Origin: Lepas anatifera
Lineage: Eukaryota > Arthropoda > Thecostraca > Lepadidae
Assembly (NCBI GenBank): GCA_034440635.1
Contig: JAOTON010001031.1
Location: 930,001-994,000, forward strand
DNA: 64,000 bases
Direction of reading: 5' to 3'
Below the pieces are notes generated by a model. The model was not told where the DNA came from. It ran no database searches and saw only the letters and a list, made by a program, of their open reading frames with translations. This document shows, piece by piece, positions 36,070 to 46,749 of this stretch; position 1 is the first letter of the stretch; the number at the start of each line of letters is the position of its first letter. The translations under genes and the position numbers were made by a program.

Positions 36070-36543
36070 AGACATGTGATTCCCCATTCGGCACTAAACA
36101 TCATCGTTGAATCTTTGGCTCTTTCAATTGTTCGCTACTGGATGCATGTGTATGGCCCCTGTGGTGTGAAACAGTTTCACAGAGTGCAGAAAGTGATAAA
36201 CTTAATAATAATTTTTGGGGCTTATCGACGCACCAACTGCCAGGGTCTATGGCGTCGCCAACTCTTTCCCTGTTGGAAGGGTTTCTCGGGAGCCAGCTTG
36301 CTCCTTGTTCAGGAAGCCGCCGGGCCTTGAACCCGGGTCGGCTGAATGGAAGCCAGCTACGCTGACCACTCCACTACCCCCCAAAGTGATAAACTTGTTG
36401 GCACGTGTTCTAAACGGGAGCAGATGGCACGCCACGTCTCTGATGTTGTTGGATACCTGGGATGGCTTACATCTGATCAGCTTGTTAATTACCACACCAT
36501 CTGTAGTATCGAGAGAATAATTTTCTCGCGCCAGCAACTACTG
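36070..36543 (+). pseudogene. Non-LTR retrotransposon C-terminal fragment, split by a SINE
   Basis: The decoded pieces IIVESLALSIVRYWMHVYG, then after the SINE VINLLARVL and NYHTICSIERIIFS, align with the post-RT region of the element at 50.6-53.7 kb (VVQALVISILRHCISVYG ... DYHTVCAVERVIV). The fragment is frame-shifted, interrupted at 36204-36382 by a SINE and cut at 36544 by a large TTAA element. A short continuation appears likely at 39833-39940. Confidence 0.7.
36204..36382 (-). mobile_element. tRNA-derived SINE, family 1, copy 3, with 14-bp target duplication
   Basis: On the minus strand it has GGTAGTGGAGTGGTCAGCG, the B-box GGTTCAAGGCC and an AATTATTATT tail. The host sequence AAAGTGATAAACTT is exactly duplicated at 36190-36203 and 36383-36396, marking the insertion into the retrotransposon fragment. 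Confidence 0.92.
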
Positions 36544-37400
36544 TTAAAGGAAATGAGGCACCTTGGTCTAATCCAGGAATTTAGTGTAATCAGGGGTATT
36601 TTTAGCCGAAAATCATGAAAATGTCCATAATTTCTCTGAAATAAATGTACAATGAGCTCAATATTTTGATTTTTAAAAGGCTCCTCCAGGTTTAAAAATA
36701 AACCTCTGCCTGGGGATGACGTCATGATCTGGCAGCTACTACCATATTCAATAGGCTTCAAGGGCTTCGATTGTCTTATATCGTGACGTCAGCGCTGTCG
36801 TCACACCAACAGCTGACAGCTGTGGCCGCCTAGCTAGGGTACATGTGGGGTACATTTCAGGTAATTTTTAGCTTTTCTCCATGGAAATTGTGGCTTTCAA
36901 GACAAATGGTATACAATAGCGGGTTTTCCGACATGCTTTACAACTTGGCTGTCTCAATTAAAATCACGTTATAAAGGTGCTAAATTCCCCTTCAACGCTG
37001 TGAGCGCGTGGCGGTGAGCTGCGCATGAGTAACACAGGCAGTTCCTCCCAGTGAGCCCTCCCACTGGTCCGCGCCGGACCGGCCTGCGACGGCTCTGTTA
37101 TCGCGGCGGCTCCTGGCTGAATGCATGTGGAGTGGAACTCGGACCAGAGCACTTTGGAGCATGGCTGAGAACGATGCTGGCTTTATATCCACAGCGATGA
37201 TAGATAGGTTGATTGGCTTCTATTTTTGACAGTTTTTATTTCTGTTTTGCTTTTCATGTGTGTACGTGTTCCATGTGTGAAGTATTGTATACATACAGTG
37301 TTTGTATGTATATGTTACTTTTTACACAGAGGCTCGCACCTATGTGTAAGCCTACTTCTCCGACCTCCAGTAGTGTCTGCTCCAGTAGTGTTCTCCAGTA

Positions 37401-37930
37401 GTGACTGCTCCATCAAAGTGGCCGGAACATGAATCGGCTTCTTCATTTCGGCCCTCACTGTCGGGACATGAAACAAAAAAAACAAGACCCAGAATCGCCC
37501 AGCTCAGACAGCTCACCGGACGGGACTGGGGCTTGGACGAGCATACACTGCGGGTAGTAGCCAATGGCTATGTGCGCGGCGCGTTGGAGCATGCCGCTGC
37601 CGCCTGGCTCCCTGCAACCCCACCCTCCCACGTGGAACTGCTGGAACGGGAACTGAGAGCAGCCGCCCGGGTGATAACGGGGTGTCCCCTCTCCACCCCT
37701 CACACGCGGTGGTGGCAGAGGCGGGCCTGGCCCCGGTGGCGGACCGCCGAATCACGCTGGCCGACCGCTGCCTGGCCAAGGCGAAGGTATCCCCTCCCAC
37801 GGACCCTCTCCGTGCGGTGGTGGACAGGCAGGTCAGGCGACGACTCCCCTCCATTACGGGATGGAAAGACGTGGGGAGGAAGCCTGGCGCCTCGCCGGGA
37901 TGACCTACCCAGTGGAACTGGTGCCGCCTC
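37401..37930 (+). pseudogene. Non-LTR (jockey-like) retrotransposon C-terminal fragment
   Basis: A frame reading RIAQLRQLTGRDWGLDEHTL, then RVVANGYVRGALEHAAAAWL and AARVITGCPLSTPH, continues in another frame as VAEAGLAPVADRRITLADRC. This is the typical post-RT region of arthropod non-LTR elements. A frameshift lies near 37690-37710. The piece is GC-rich, unlike its AT-rich surroundings, and has no RT core. Confidence 0.65.
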
Positions 37931-38777
37931 TGCGCCCCCGCCAAAAACATCGTATTTCGAAAACTTGCATTTTCAAGAACAAAATTGTGGCTATTTCAAA
38001 TCCTTGAGCATCTCTCAAGCGGAGGAACCCCTGAGCACATGCTAGTTTTATTTTCCAACGGATATATACAGTGTTAAGACGTATTCTACGCGCTTCAAAG
38101 GGAAATTTTGTAACTGTTTTAGACTTGTGCTTATTACTCTGCAACTATTAAGGTTACACGGAAAATAAAACCAGTTTATTAAAGGTATTTTTCCATCAAT
38201 TACGAATATACATGTTTCGCAATTTAAAAGATATCAAAACATAGAAAATTTGAACAAATTGTGTGACCGTTTTGAATTGTAATTTTGGAGCACTTTAATC
38301 TTTTGGAGTAATTTTCTAAGATATTGTGTTTAGTGGCTAGGTGTAGATACAAAAAAGATGCGCCTTTGCTGGGAGCACACCGTGCTTCTTATTTTGTTCC
38401 ATTATCACTAACCGTTCCCATGTTACAGTCGAAAAACCGCAAAACCCAAAAATCGACAGTGACTTGTTTGACACCACCTCGTGACCAGCACGTGCAATCT
38501 ACAGCCTGGGTGTTTCCTGAATCGCATAGACGGTACATGGACGCAACTTTGGCTCGCACATACCCCACATCGCGCATCAATAGTTTCCGAGTTACAGACC
38601 CCATTTTGATTTCGATTTTTGTCGATTTTGTCGTGTTTTTCGTGATTAATTTTCTTCTCAACGGAGGTTTTCATACAAAAAGGGTACCAAAACGTGCAAA
38701 TCGTTGCGCCGCATCGATCTGTGCCGGTTTCGAGTCCGTACGGCTCCTACTTTCGGTGCAATGTCCAAGAAACCGTG

Positions 38778-39195
38778 ATTTTTGACGACTACCCCCATTC
38801 CCGGAGAACAAACGCCCTGCTGATCACGCGTCCTATGGTGTGCTAAACTTCTATGGGTACAAAGTGGTGTGTAGTGATTAATTTTCTTGCATGCTGCCCC
38901 GATGCTTCCTACGAAACGAAAAATCTCGAAAATTTTTTGGATGATCTCAATATATTTACAGATTACGCTGTTTGGTCGTTTTCATGAAACAAAAAAAGAA
39001 TAAACATGAAACACTCAAGTGCCAATCCGAAATAAAACCTCAGTGTTTCCATCACTGGCGGCGGACCTGAGGAGGGGGCACCGGGGACGCCACTAACCCT
39101 TAGATCAGGAATTTTAACACTAGCCCTATGGCGTTTACTGGAAATACCCCTTAAACCCGGACGTTCCGCCGGCGCTGGTTTCCATGTATGGTCAG
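38778..39195. repeat. Dispersed repeat D, copy 1
   Basis: It aligns in inverted orientation with 56325-56690 through 'cctatggtgtgctaaactt', 'gatctcaatatatttacag', 'actggcggcggacctgagg' and 'ccctatggcgtttactgga'. It lies inside the long-inverted-repeat element. It is probably a non-autonomous transposon of unknown class. Confidence 0.75.
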
Positions 39196-39940
39196 TCTGC
39201 ACCGGCGTCGCCGCGCTCCGCCGCGCTGCGCCGCGCTCCGCCGGCTCTGTTGGTGCGCTCCGCAGCCATGTTTACAGTGCATCAGCGCACAGTAGCTGAA
39301 GCATCAGCTTAGCGGAGTGGCTTGACTTTATTATGCTAAGGTGCACCAAAGAAGCAGACTTGGAGTGGCGGCCTTTTAAAGGGAATGTGGCACCTTTATT
39401 ACGTGATTTTAATTGAGATAGGCAAGTTGTAAAGCATGCCAGAAAACCCGGTACTTAATGTAGCATATGTCTTGAAACTCAAAATTTCCTTGGAGAAAAG
39501 CTAAAACTTTACCTGAAATGTGGCCCAGATGTATCCCAGCCAGGTGGCCACAGTTGTCAGCTGTTTGTGTAACGACACCGCTGACGTCACGGTGATTAAT
39601 CAGCCATTTGAAGCCATTGAAGCCTATTGAATATGGTAGTAGTTGCCATATCATGACGCCATCCACAGGCAGAGGTTTATTTGTCACCCTTGAGGAGCTT
39701 GTGAAAAATAAAAATATTGAGCGCTTTGTACATTTTCCAGAAAAGTCATGGACGTTTTTATGATTTCCGGCTAAAAACACCCCTAATTACACTAAATTCC
39801 TGGATTCGATCAAGGTGCCTCATTCCTTTTAAGACTCGGGTGGCTATGAAATTTGAGCTCTAGCCGCTCGTCAGTCGGTGGCGGCACTGCTATGGACGAC
39901 TCCTTCGGAGCGAATGGATGTGGGTACACTGCTCCGGCTT

Positions 39941-40639
39941 CTTGGTAGAAATAATACTAAAAGTGGCGTACTTTTTGGGAGTTGATATTTTCACACCCCA
40001 CGGGTTGGGGTTGTATTATTCTTGTTTCATGACATTTTACGCTTCTCAGTCTAAAAATATCGGGTGTAACATATTCACGGAAAGAAGAGTGGATTTTGGC
40101 ACCGTAGAAAAAATACAATTTCTGGCGTACTTTTTTCAGTGTATAACAGTGGTTGACAGCTATTAATACTTAAACCAACACAGCAGGCAGATGAACGCGT
40201 TTCGACAAAAAATGTATTCTTCACCAGCTATGGTAGGAGGGATAAGGAACCCGCCATCAAGACATGCAGCAGTTTCATCGTTTATATTTTTGTGCAAAAT
40301 TATCGTGCGACAGAACTATAAAGGCACCTGTGGTGATACCTGGATGCGCCTCTGCGCACCTGCCCGCAGGGCCAGTGACCGCGGCCCGCATCAGGCTTGC
40401 AGGCCTGCCCCGGGAGTCTGACTCAGAGCTTCACGTAATAAACATATACGAACCGTGACTGTACTCGTACAGCACCGTTTTTTAGGATATTCTAATAACG
40501 CTTCTTGAATTATTCTATAATGTATACAAGGAAGCTTCGAGACATTCTAGACTTATCATTGTTCTAAATAATGTTCTATTTTTATTTTATCATCATTATT
40601 GTTTTTGTTATTATTATATAAACTATTATTATTTCTCTC
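39941..40639. other. No gene recognised
   Basis: Short open frames only, none recognisable. Confidence 0.4.
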
Positions 40640-41463
40640 TCTTTGCTTAACCAACTCCTAATACAGCCGCAGATTTTGCCCATTTCATGAAGCCTGGCCT
40701 AAGGTTAAAAATATCATTTTTAGATATATGTGCTGCTTCAGTAGCTCCCCTATTATCTTTGTTTTTACAAACTGCTATAATTTTAGCTCTATCCCAGTTT
40801 GGTAGATGATTTGTTTTCATGGAATGTATGACAAATGCACTGAATTCTGGATTGTTTCGAAGGTCTCTTCTATGTTATTTTAATCTTGTTTTTAGACCCC
40901 TTCCTGTTTTGTTTTGAAGGTCTCTTCTATGTTATTTTAATCTTGTTTTTAGACCCCTTCCTGTTTCACCTATGTACGATTTCGTGCACGACCCGCACGG
41001 CAACTGATACACTACACTTTTTGGTTCTGGGTCATCGGATTTTTATTTTTTTCGCTAAGATGCTGCTAAGTTTTTTACCGGAACAAAATGCTTCTTTGCA
41101 ACCCGTTTCTTCAAGTTTGTTTGCAATAATTTCAGCTGGTTTGGAGTAAGGTATCGTAACACATCGTATCTGTTCCTTTTTGTTGGATTTCGCGGATCGT
41201 TTTCTTATATCTAGAGCTTTCTTCTTCATATTTATCAGAAATCCTCTTGGATATTTTCGTTTCGTGAACGAGGTCATAATATGTTCTATCTCTTCTTGCA
41301 GGTATTCATCAGTACAAATACGGAAGGCCTATCACTGTGACCTGAGTAATAATGTACATACATAGCATTCCTTGTTCGTTGGCTTTCGGTATACGTTGAA
41401 TTTAACTTCGGCATTCCTAACAATCTCTGTTTCAAGGAAAGGTAGAGTTCATTTGTTGCATTG
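40640..41463 (-). pseudogene. Penelope-like element: RT C-terminus, linker and GIY-YIG endonuclease fragment
   Basis: On the minus strand, in order: MYVHYYSGHSDR and FTKRKYPRGFLINMKKKAL (RT thumb region of Penelope-like elements); CVTIPYSKPAEIIANKLEE (linker). Then come VVYQLPCGSCTKSYIGETG and RGLKTRL, a GIY-YIG core with the catalytic-type Y-IGETGR and R. SAFVIHSMKTNHLPNWDRA follows. Frames change near 41030 and a stop falls after RGLKTRLK, so it is dead. A 57-bp (19-codon) tandem duplication at 40859-40972 doubles the RGLKTRLK segment. The 5' part is cut by a TTAA element at 41464 and appears to resume at 42342. Confidence 0.8.
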
Positions 41464-41467
41464 TTAA

Positions 41468-42337
41468 GCACTCAGGTCAATGGTTTGACCTCCAGAGGTC
41501 AAGTTAGGTCACATTAGGCTATTTTCACTCAAATATGCAATGCTTAAGAAATCTGAGCATAACTCTTATGCCATTAGAGCTATTGATATCTGCTAAAGTA
41601 TATTTGGTAGAAAAATGCCAGAACTTTTTCTGCTATGTGAAACGTAATGGCCTCCCGTCACTGGTTTGACCACCAGAGGTCACCTCGTGACCTAATATGA
41701 CCTAAGGTCACGAAAGCTTAAAAAGTGACCTTGCCGTAAATCAAATGAAAGCCAGTGATGTGACATACACAATGGTGTTTGATTCAGCGCTCTAGCTTAA
41801 TTAGGTCAAAAGTTATTTTCAAAATACTGTTTTTGACCCTGGTGACCTTGGATGACCTTAGAGAGGTCAAAGGGCAAATATGGCCCCTGGGATCCGTGAA
41901 AAGGTGTTCAAGAATGCTTTTCTGAGCAATCCGAATATTTTCAATCGTTTTTGTGACTTTTAGATCATAAGATAGTTTTTCCCCACGTTTTTTCAATGGG
42001 AGAGGTCACCTCGTGATCTGGCCTCAGGTCACAAAATAAAAAATCCCGGATATACATCTTGTAGACCCTGAAGGGGTCACAAAGTGTAGGAAGTTTCAAA
42101 TCTATCGAGTTCGAACTGTAGCTCTTATAGAGCTCAGAAGTTGAAGTGAGGTGACCTTGGTTGACCTCGCCTAGTGACCTGACCTTGGGTGACCCGGGGT
42201 AAAAAATTTCAGGGATGGTGGGAAAATGATGGGGTGAGAGGTAAAGCTCTGGACCGAGGTGCTGCACTTCGTCATTTCCCTGCTATCCCGGAAAAAAACC
42301 TTAGGGGCGACATCGATGGCCCCCTGTGGGGCGAGGG
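41468..42337. mobile_element. TTAA element, family B copy 1, left end missing
   Basis: It aligns with 43432-44457 and 47527-48542 from their internal 'gcgctcaggtcaatggtttgac' onward, and ends GGGGCGAGGG before TTAA 42338-42341. It starts directly at TTAA 41464-41467, so about 150 bp of the usual left end are absent. The interior is AGGTCA-rich and non-coding. Confidence 0.75.
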
Positions 42338-42341
42338 TTAA

Positions 42342-43427
42342 AAAATAAAAGCACGTGTCTATCCGAACCAGCACTCACTGCACCTTACTATACCGCAGCA
42401 CTAGATGTGCCATAGCACACCTAGTTCAAGTTGTAAAAATGATCAGCGAGAAGGTGTACAAATTACGCTGGAGCTACGCGCGGCCGTTTTATTATTCCTC
42501 CGAAAAAACCGAGGAAAGGCGGATACTTGCCCTTCCCCGTCAATGCACGTGTAAATTTCACATGAGATCGGTGATTTGTGCATTCGAAATTACTTGATAA
42601 ATGTCTGCCAGGTACAAAATGACCAGTCATATGAAACGCGGCATTTGGTTCACATGCTCACATCATTGATAAGAGCCACATTTGTCCTTATCTACCTTAC
42701 CTTCAGGTAAGTAAGCCTTTATAACAGTGTGGTGCTCCTTCCATCTGATTACAGTAAAAATTCATGCCACCCTGGCAATGATTAGAATATTAACTTGGTC
42801 CACTATAACTTAATATTAAGAACGCTTAAATGTCCCTGGAAACGTACTTGGTAAGAAAATTAGAGTCCACCATAAATAGGTTTTTCCAGCGTAGAAATGT
42901 CCCCGGAAACGTTTACAATCAGAAAAAATTAAGTCCACCATAACCTAATTTCAACGACATAAAATGTCCCCCTACAGCTTTTTTGATGACAAACTTTCAC
43001 CTCACCGTACGGTCCACCCATAGTTTCAATGTGGTACAACAGCAGATATGTTATAGATGGCGCCCACATCTATCAAGCCTTGCTGGTTTTGACGTCGTGG
43101 GATGCATGGTTTCCAAGTCCATGCAAACCTGTAAAGATGAAATGTCCCCCGATACCCGATTTGGGAAAATGGGTGTCTCCGTGACCTGCCTATGGACGAA
43201 ATTTTTCCTTAGTCGTTCCTGAAACGGAATACATACAGAGCATGCCAGTCTCGCACAAAGCTCTAAGTGAACAAACATATGCTTTTATATTTGTGAGTTA
43301 CTCTACATTATAGTGACTGGACACGCCTCTGGAAATCTAAAATTGGGTTATAACTATTTTGAATTTTCACATACCCAATTGTATTCGCCCTGGCACGGCT
43401 GTAAGCAGTCTTCTCACTTACTAGCGT
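42342..43427. other. Penelope remnant, then no gene recognised
   Basis: The first 80 or so bases appear to continue the Penelope-like frame (minus strand DRHVLLFFNNATNELYLSL when the TTAA element is ignored). No further coding signal is seen. Confidence 0.4.
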
Positions 43428-43431
43428 TTAA

Positions 43432-44457
43432 CCCGCGCCCCACCGGGGGTCCGGCGCCACCTTCGCCCCACCGGGGGCCATCGATGGCCCCCCTCTAACT
43501 CCGAAAATATGGGCGTTAGCGCAAATCTGCAAAGTGCAATAGAAAGCTCGCGTGAATTCAGTAAGAAATTACTCCGCATGTTTTAGTGCTCAGGTCAATG
43601 GTTTGACTTCCAGAGGTCAAATTAGGTCAAGATCGGCTATTTTCACTCAAATATGCAATGATTAAGCAAACTGGGCATAACTCTTATGTCATTAGAGCTA
43701 TTGAGGCCTGGTAAAGTACATTTGATAGCAAATTGCCTGTACTTTTTCCGCTATGTGGAACGTAAAGACCTCCCGCCAGTGGTTTGACCGCCAGAGGTCA
43801 CCTCGTGACCTAATATGACCTGAGGTCACGAAAGGTCAAAAAGTGACCTTGCCGTATATCAAATGAAAGCCAGTGACAAGACAAACACGATGGTGTTTGT
43901 TTCATCGCTCTAGCTCAATTAGGTCAAAAGTTATTGTCAAAATACTGTTTTTGAACTCCGGTGACCTTGGATGACCTTGGAAAAGTCAAAGGGCAAATAT
44001 GACCCCTGGGATCCGTGAAAGGGTGTCCAAAAACGTTGTTCTGAGCAGTCTGAGTATTTGCAATCATTTTTGTGGCTTTTATATCATGAAATAGCTTTTC
44101 CCCATGCTTTTCCAATGGGAGAGGTCGCCTCGTGACCTGACCTCAGGGCACGAAATCGAAAAATCCCGGATATACACCTTGTAGACCCTGGAGGGGTCAT
44201 GAAGTGTAGGAAGTTTCAAATCGATCGACTTTGAAATGTAGCTCTTACAGAGCTCTAAAGTGAAGCGAGGTGACCTTGGTTGACCTCGTCTGGTGACCTG
44301 ACCTTGGGTGACCCGGGGTAAAAAATTTCAGGAATGATGGGAAAATGATGCAGTGAGAGGTAGAGCCCTCAACCGCGGTGCTGCGCCTCGTCGTTTTTCT
44401 GCTATCCCGGAAAAACCTTAGGGGGGCCATCGATGGCCCCCCTCGGTGGGGCGAGGG
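43432..44457. mobile_element. TTAA element, family B copy 2 (complete)
   Basis: The left end CCCGCGCCCCACCGGGGG follows TTAA 43428-43431. The right end CGGTGGGGCGAGGG precedes TTAA 44458-44461. It is 1.03 kb, non-coding, with many AGGTCA/TGACCT hexamers, and aligns end to end with 47527-48542. Confidence 0.85.
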
Positions 44458-44849
44458 TTAATCCTTCTTGATTTCATTCCCCTCATTTTGAACTGCTGTA
44501 ACCGCTCCTAATGAATAAAAATAGTAACAATTGTGAATGTAATATCATCTCAAATATGAAATGATATTATAAAACCATATAAATGGTATCAGGATCAGCC
44601 GAGACGGCTTCCTTTTACAAAGAACCCACCGCATACGATAATACTTGGTTTGTGGATAGAACCTCCCAAAAACCCAGCCATAGCTCCGCCCCTGGTAAAT
44701 ATATAATCTTGAAAATTTCAGAAACCCTGCCTGTACTAGTTTTGGGAAAAGTCAGGAGGTTTCAAAGTTCTATCACCAGCCGTTTCGGAGACATTCTGGA
44801 AAAACCTGAGGGGGGCAATATTAGCCTCCCTGCCGGAAACAGGGTTAAC

Positions 44850-46669
44850 AGCATAGGCACGCTGAGGGGCAATGCCGTATTGCACAGAGAGAACATGCGT
44901 CCCAACTTCAAGGACATGCCGCGTAGATGGGGGTTCCGGGTGGACCGTAATTATCAGAGAAAACTGATGATTTCAGCGCTTGGTAGAACAATAGAACCCA
45001 TGCAACTACTACGGACTACAGACAGCAACCAGACAGGTATCAGAGGGCACAGACGGATTATGAAGGAAGACCCGTTTCAAGAGAACACAATGGGGGACAG
45101 GGAACACAGAGCAGGACTGACAGGTACGGGAGGGAAGAGAATGAATGCTCCCATGGAGGACTCATGGAGGGAAGATGGAGGACTGGACAGGACAGACGTC
45201 ATGGCATGCCAAGGGGCCAAACAGTTACCATATGGAACTCAAGATCCTCCTCAGAAGAGGATGAGCATACAACACCACTACTGGAAAAGGCCGATATTGT
45301 GCTACTAAATGTAACATGGACTATAAAGACAAATCAAGCAACAGTGTCGAGCATACCAGAGCATAGGATGTTTGCCACAAGCTACGGCACAGTACATGAC
45401 TATGCATCAGTTGAAAACGGAGGAGGCCGAGGACATGGAGATGTGGCAATAGTAGGCAAAGCAAACATAAATATGGTTAATTTGGGACTAGAGAGTGACG
45501 CAAGAGTTCTTGCAACAATAATCCGAGGAAGGACAATGGAAATTCTGCCCATAGCTGTGTTCATGCCCACAGGAACCTAGCAAGACAAAATAATTGAATA
45601 TCAAGAGACAGTTGACAAAATAGGCAGCATCATCGACGAGCACGGGGAGGGAAGGATGATTGTAATTGGAGGGAATCTGAATGGGGATCTTACTAAGAGT
45701 GAACATGGAAATAAGAAGTATATCATACGATTGATGGATAACTATGATCTTATTGTACCAGCAGATACATTGAAGGAAAAGTCATCGTTCTATGTACATA
45801 CAGGAGACCTGCCCAGTATCCCTATTGGATTACTTCTTTGTGAGCAGCAACCATGGCAAACTCGTTAAGGAGTACGTGATATCAGAAAGGGAAGGCTTGA
45901 ACAGGTCAGACCACGAATCTGTAACAATAAGCCTCTGCTTCACTCAAACGCAGACACAAGACGTTAAGCAAACTAAGAAGATAGACTGGGATAAGGCAAA
46001 AAGGACCGGAAGTGTTATCGATTACCAGAAGAGAGTCAAAACCTATACAGAGAACGCATTTGGGGTTGAAGAAGTTATCTTTGGGCTAAAAAACAGCATC
46101 TACTCTTACAAGATGGAAGAAAACAAATAGAGCCAGCCGATGATGAAACACCTAGCCAACGGAAATGAGAAAGGCATGCCTTGAAGCCAAGCACAGCTGG
46201 AAGCATGCCGGGGGACCCAATAAACAGAAGGCAGAGAATATTTTCAGAAAGGCGAAGAGGCGGTATGTGGATCAGCAGAGGAGACTGATAATGCATAGGC
46301 AGAAGACTGGGGACATGGAAAAGGAATATGAATGCACCAAGGTCACAAAAACATTTTTCAAGCTAATGAAACAGCACAAGCATGTGCAAAAAGCAGAGAG
46401 ATTATTAGTAAATGGCGGAGAAGTCTTCCATCCTGAGGAAATAGCCAGAGTATTCCTTGATCACTTTGTAGCGACAGGCAAGTCCATTGAAAGTAGAGCG
46501 TTTGATGAACAGTGGCATAACGTTGTGAATGAGGTAGTCGAGGCCACGAGTACTGAATGCGAGAAAAACTACCAAAAACTAGAGCAGGTTGAGGAAATCA
46601 CAGAAGAAGACATAAACAATGCAATCCATGAAGTGAGGAAGGGCAAAGCTCCTGGCTGCGATGAGGTCA
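44850..46669 (+). pseudogene. Non-LTR retrotransposon 1, 5' part (endonuclease and start of RT)
   Basis: Decoded pieces resemble an APE endonuclease: EKADIVLLNVTW, then DVAIVGKANINMVNLGLES and EGRMIVIGGNLNGDLTKSEHG, ending with IDYFFVSSNHGKLV and GLNRSDHESVTISL. The pre-RT region follows, ending with EEDINNAIHEVRKGKAPGCDEV. Several stops and frame changes (about 45300, 45580, 45830) show it is dead. The sequence stops at 46669 inside the RT motif K-APG-D and resumes at 53911, being split by another element. The downstream half is described separately. Confidence 0.8.
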
Positions 46670-46749
46670 TGCTGGCTGCGATAGTCTGGTCTGCGCCGCG
46701 CCCGGGGTCGCACGCGCACCGGCTCTCCTGACCACCACCGCTACTAGTT

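Larger units (their letters stand above)
36548..39828. mobile_element. 3.28-kb element with about 440-bp terminal inverted repeats, TTAA-flanked
   Basis: The left arm (36548-36985) and right arm (about 39375-39828) are inverted copies. The ends are AGGAAATGAGGCACCTTGG and its partner CAAGGTGCCTCATTCCTT, and internal blocks such as 'cctattgaatatggtagtag', 'gctgacgtca' and 'aagcatg' also match. TTAA lies at 36544-36547 and 39829-39832. The interior holds an unrelated retrotransposon fragment (37401-37930) and a dispersed repeat (38778-39195), and no transposase. Confidence 0.8.
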
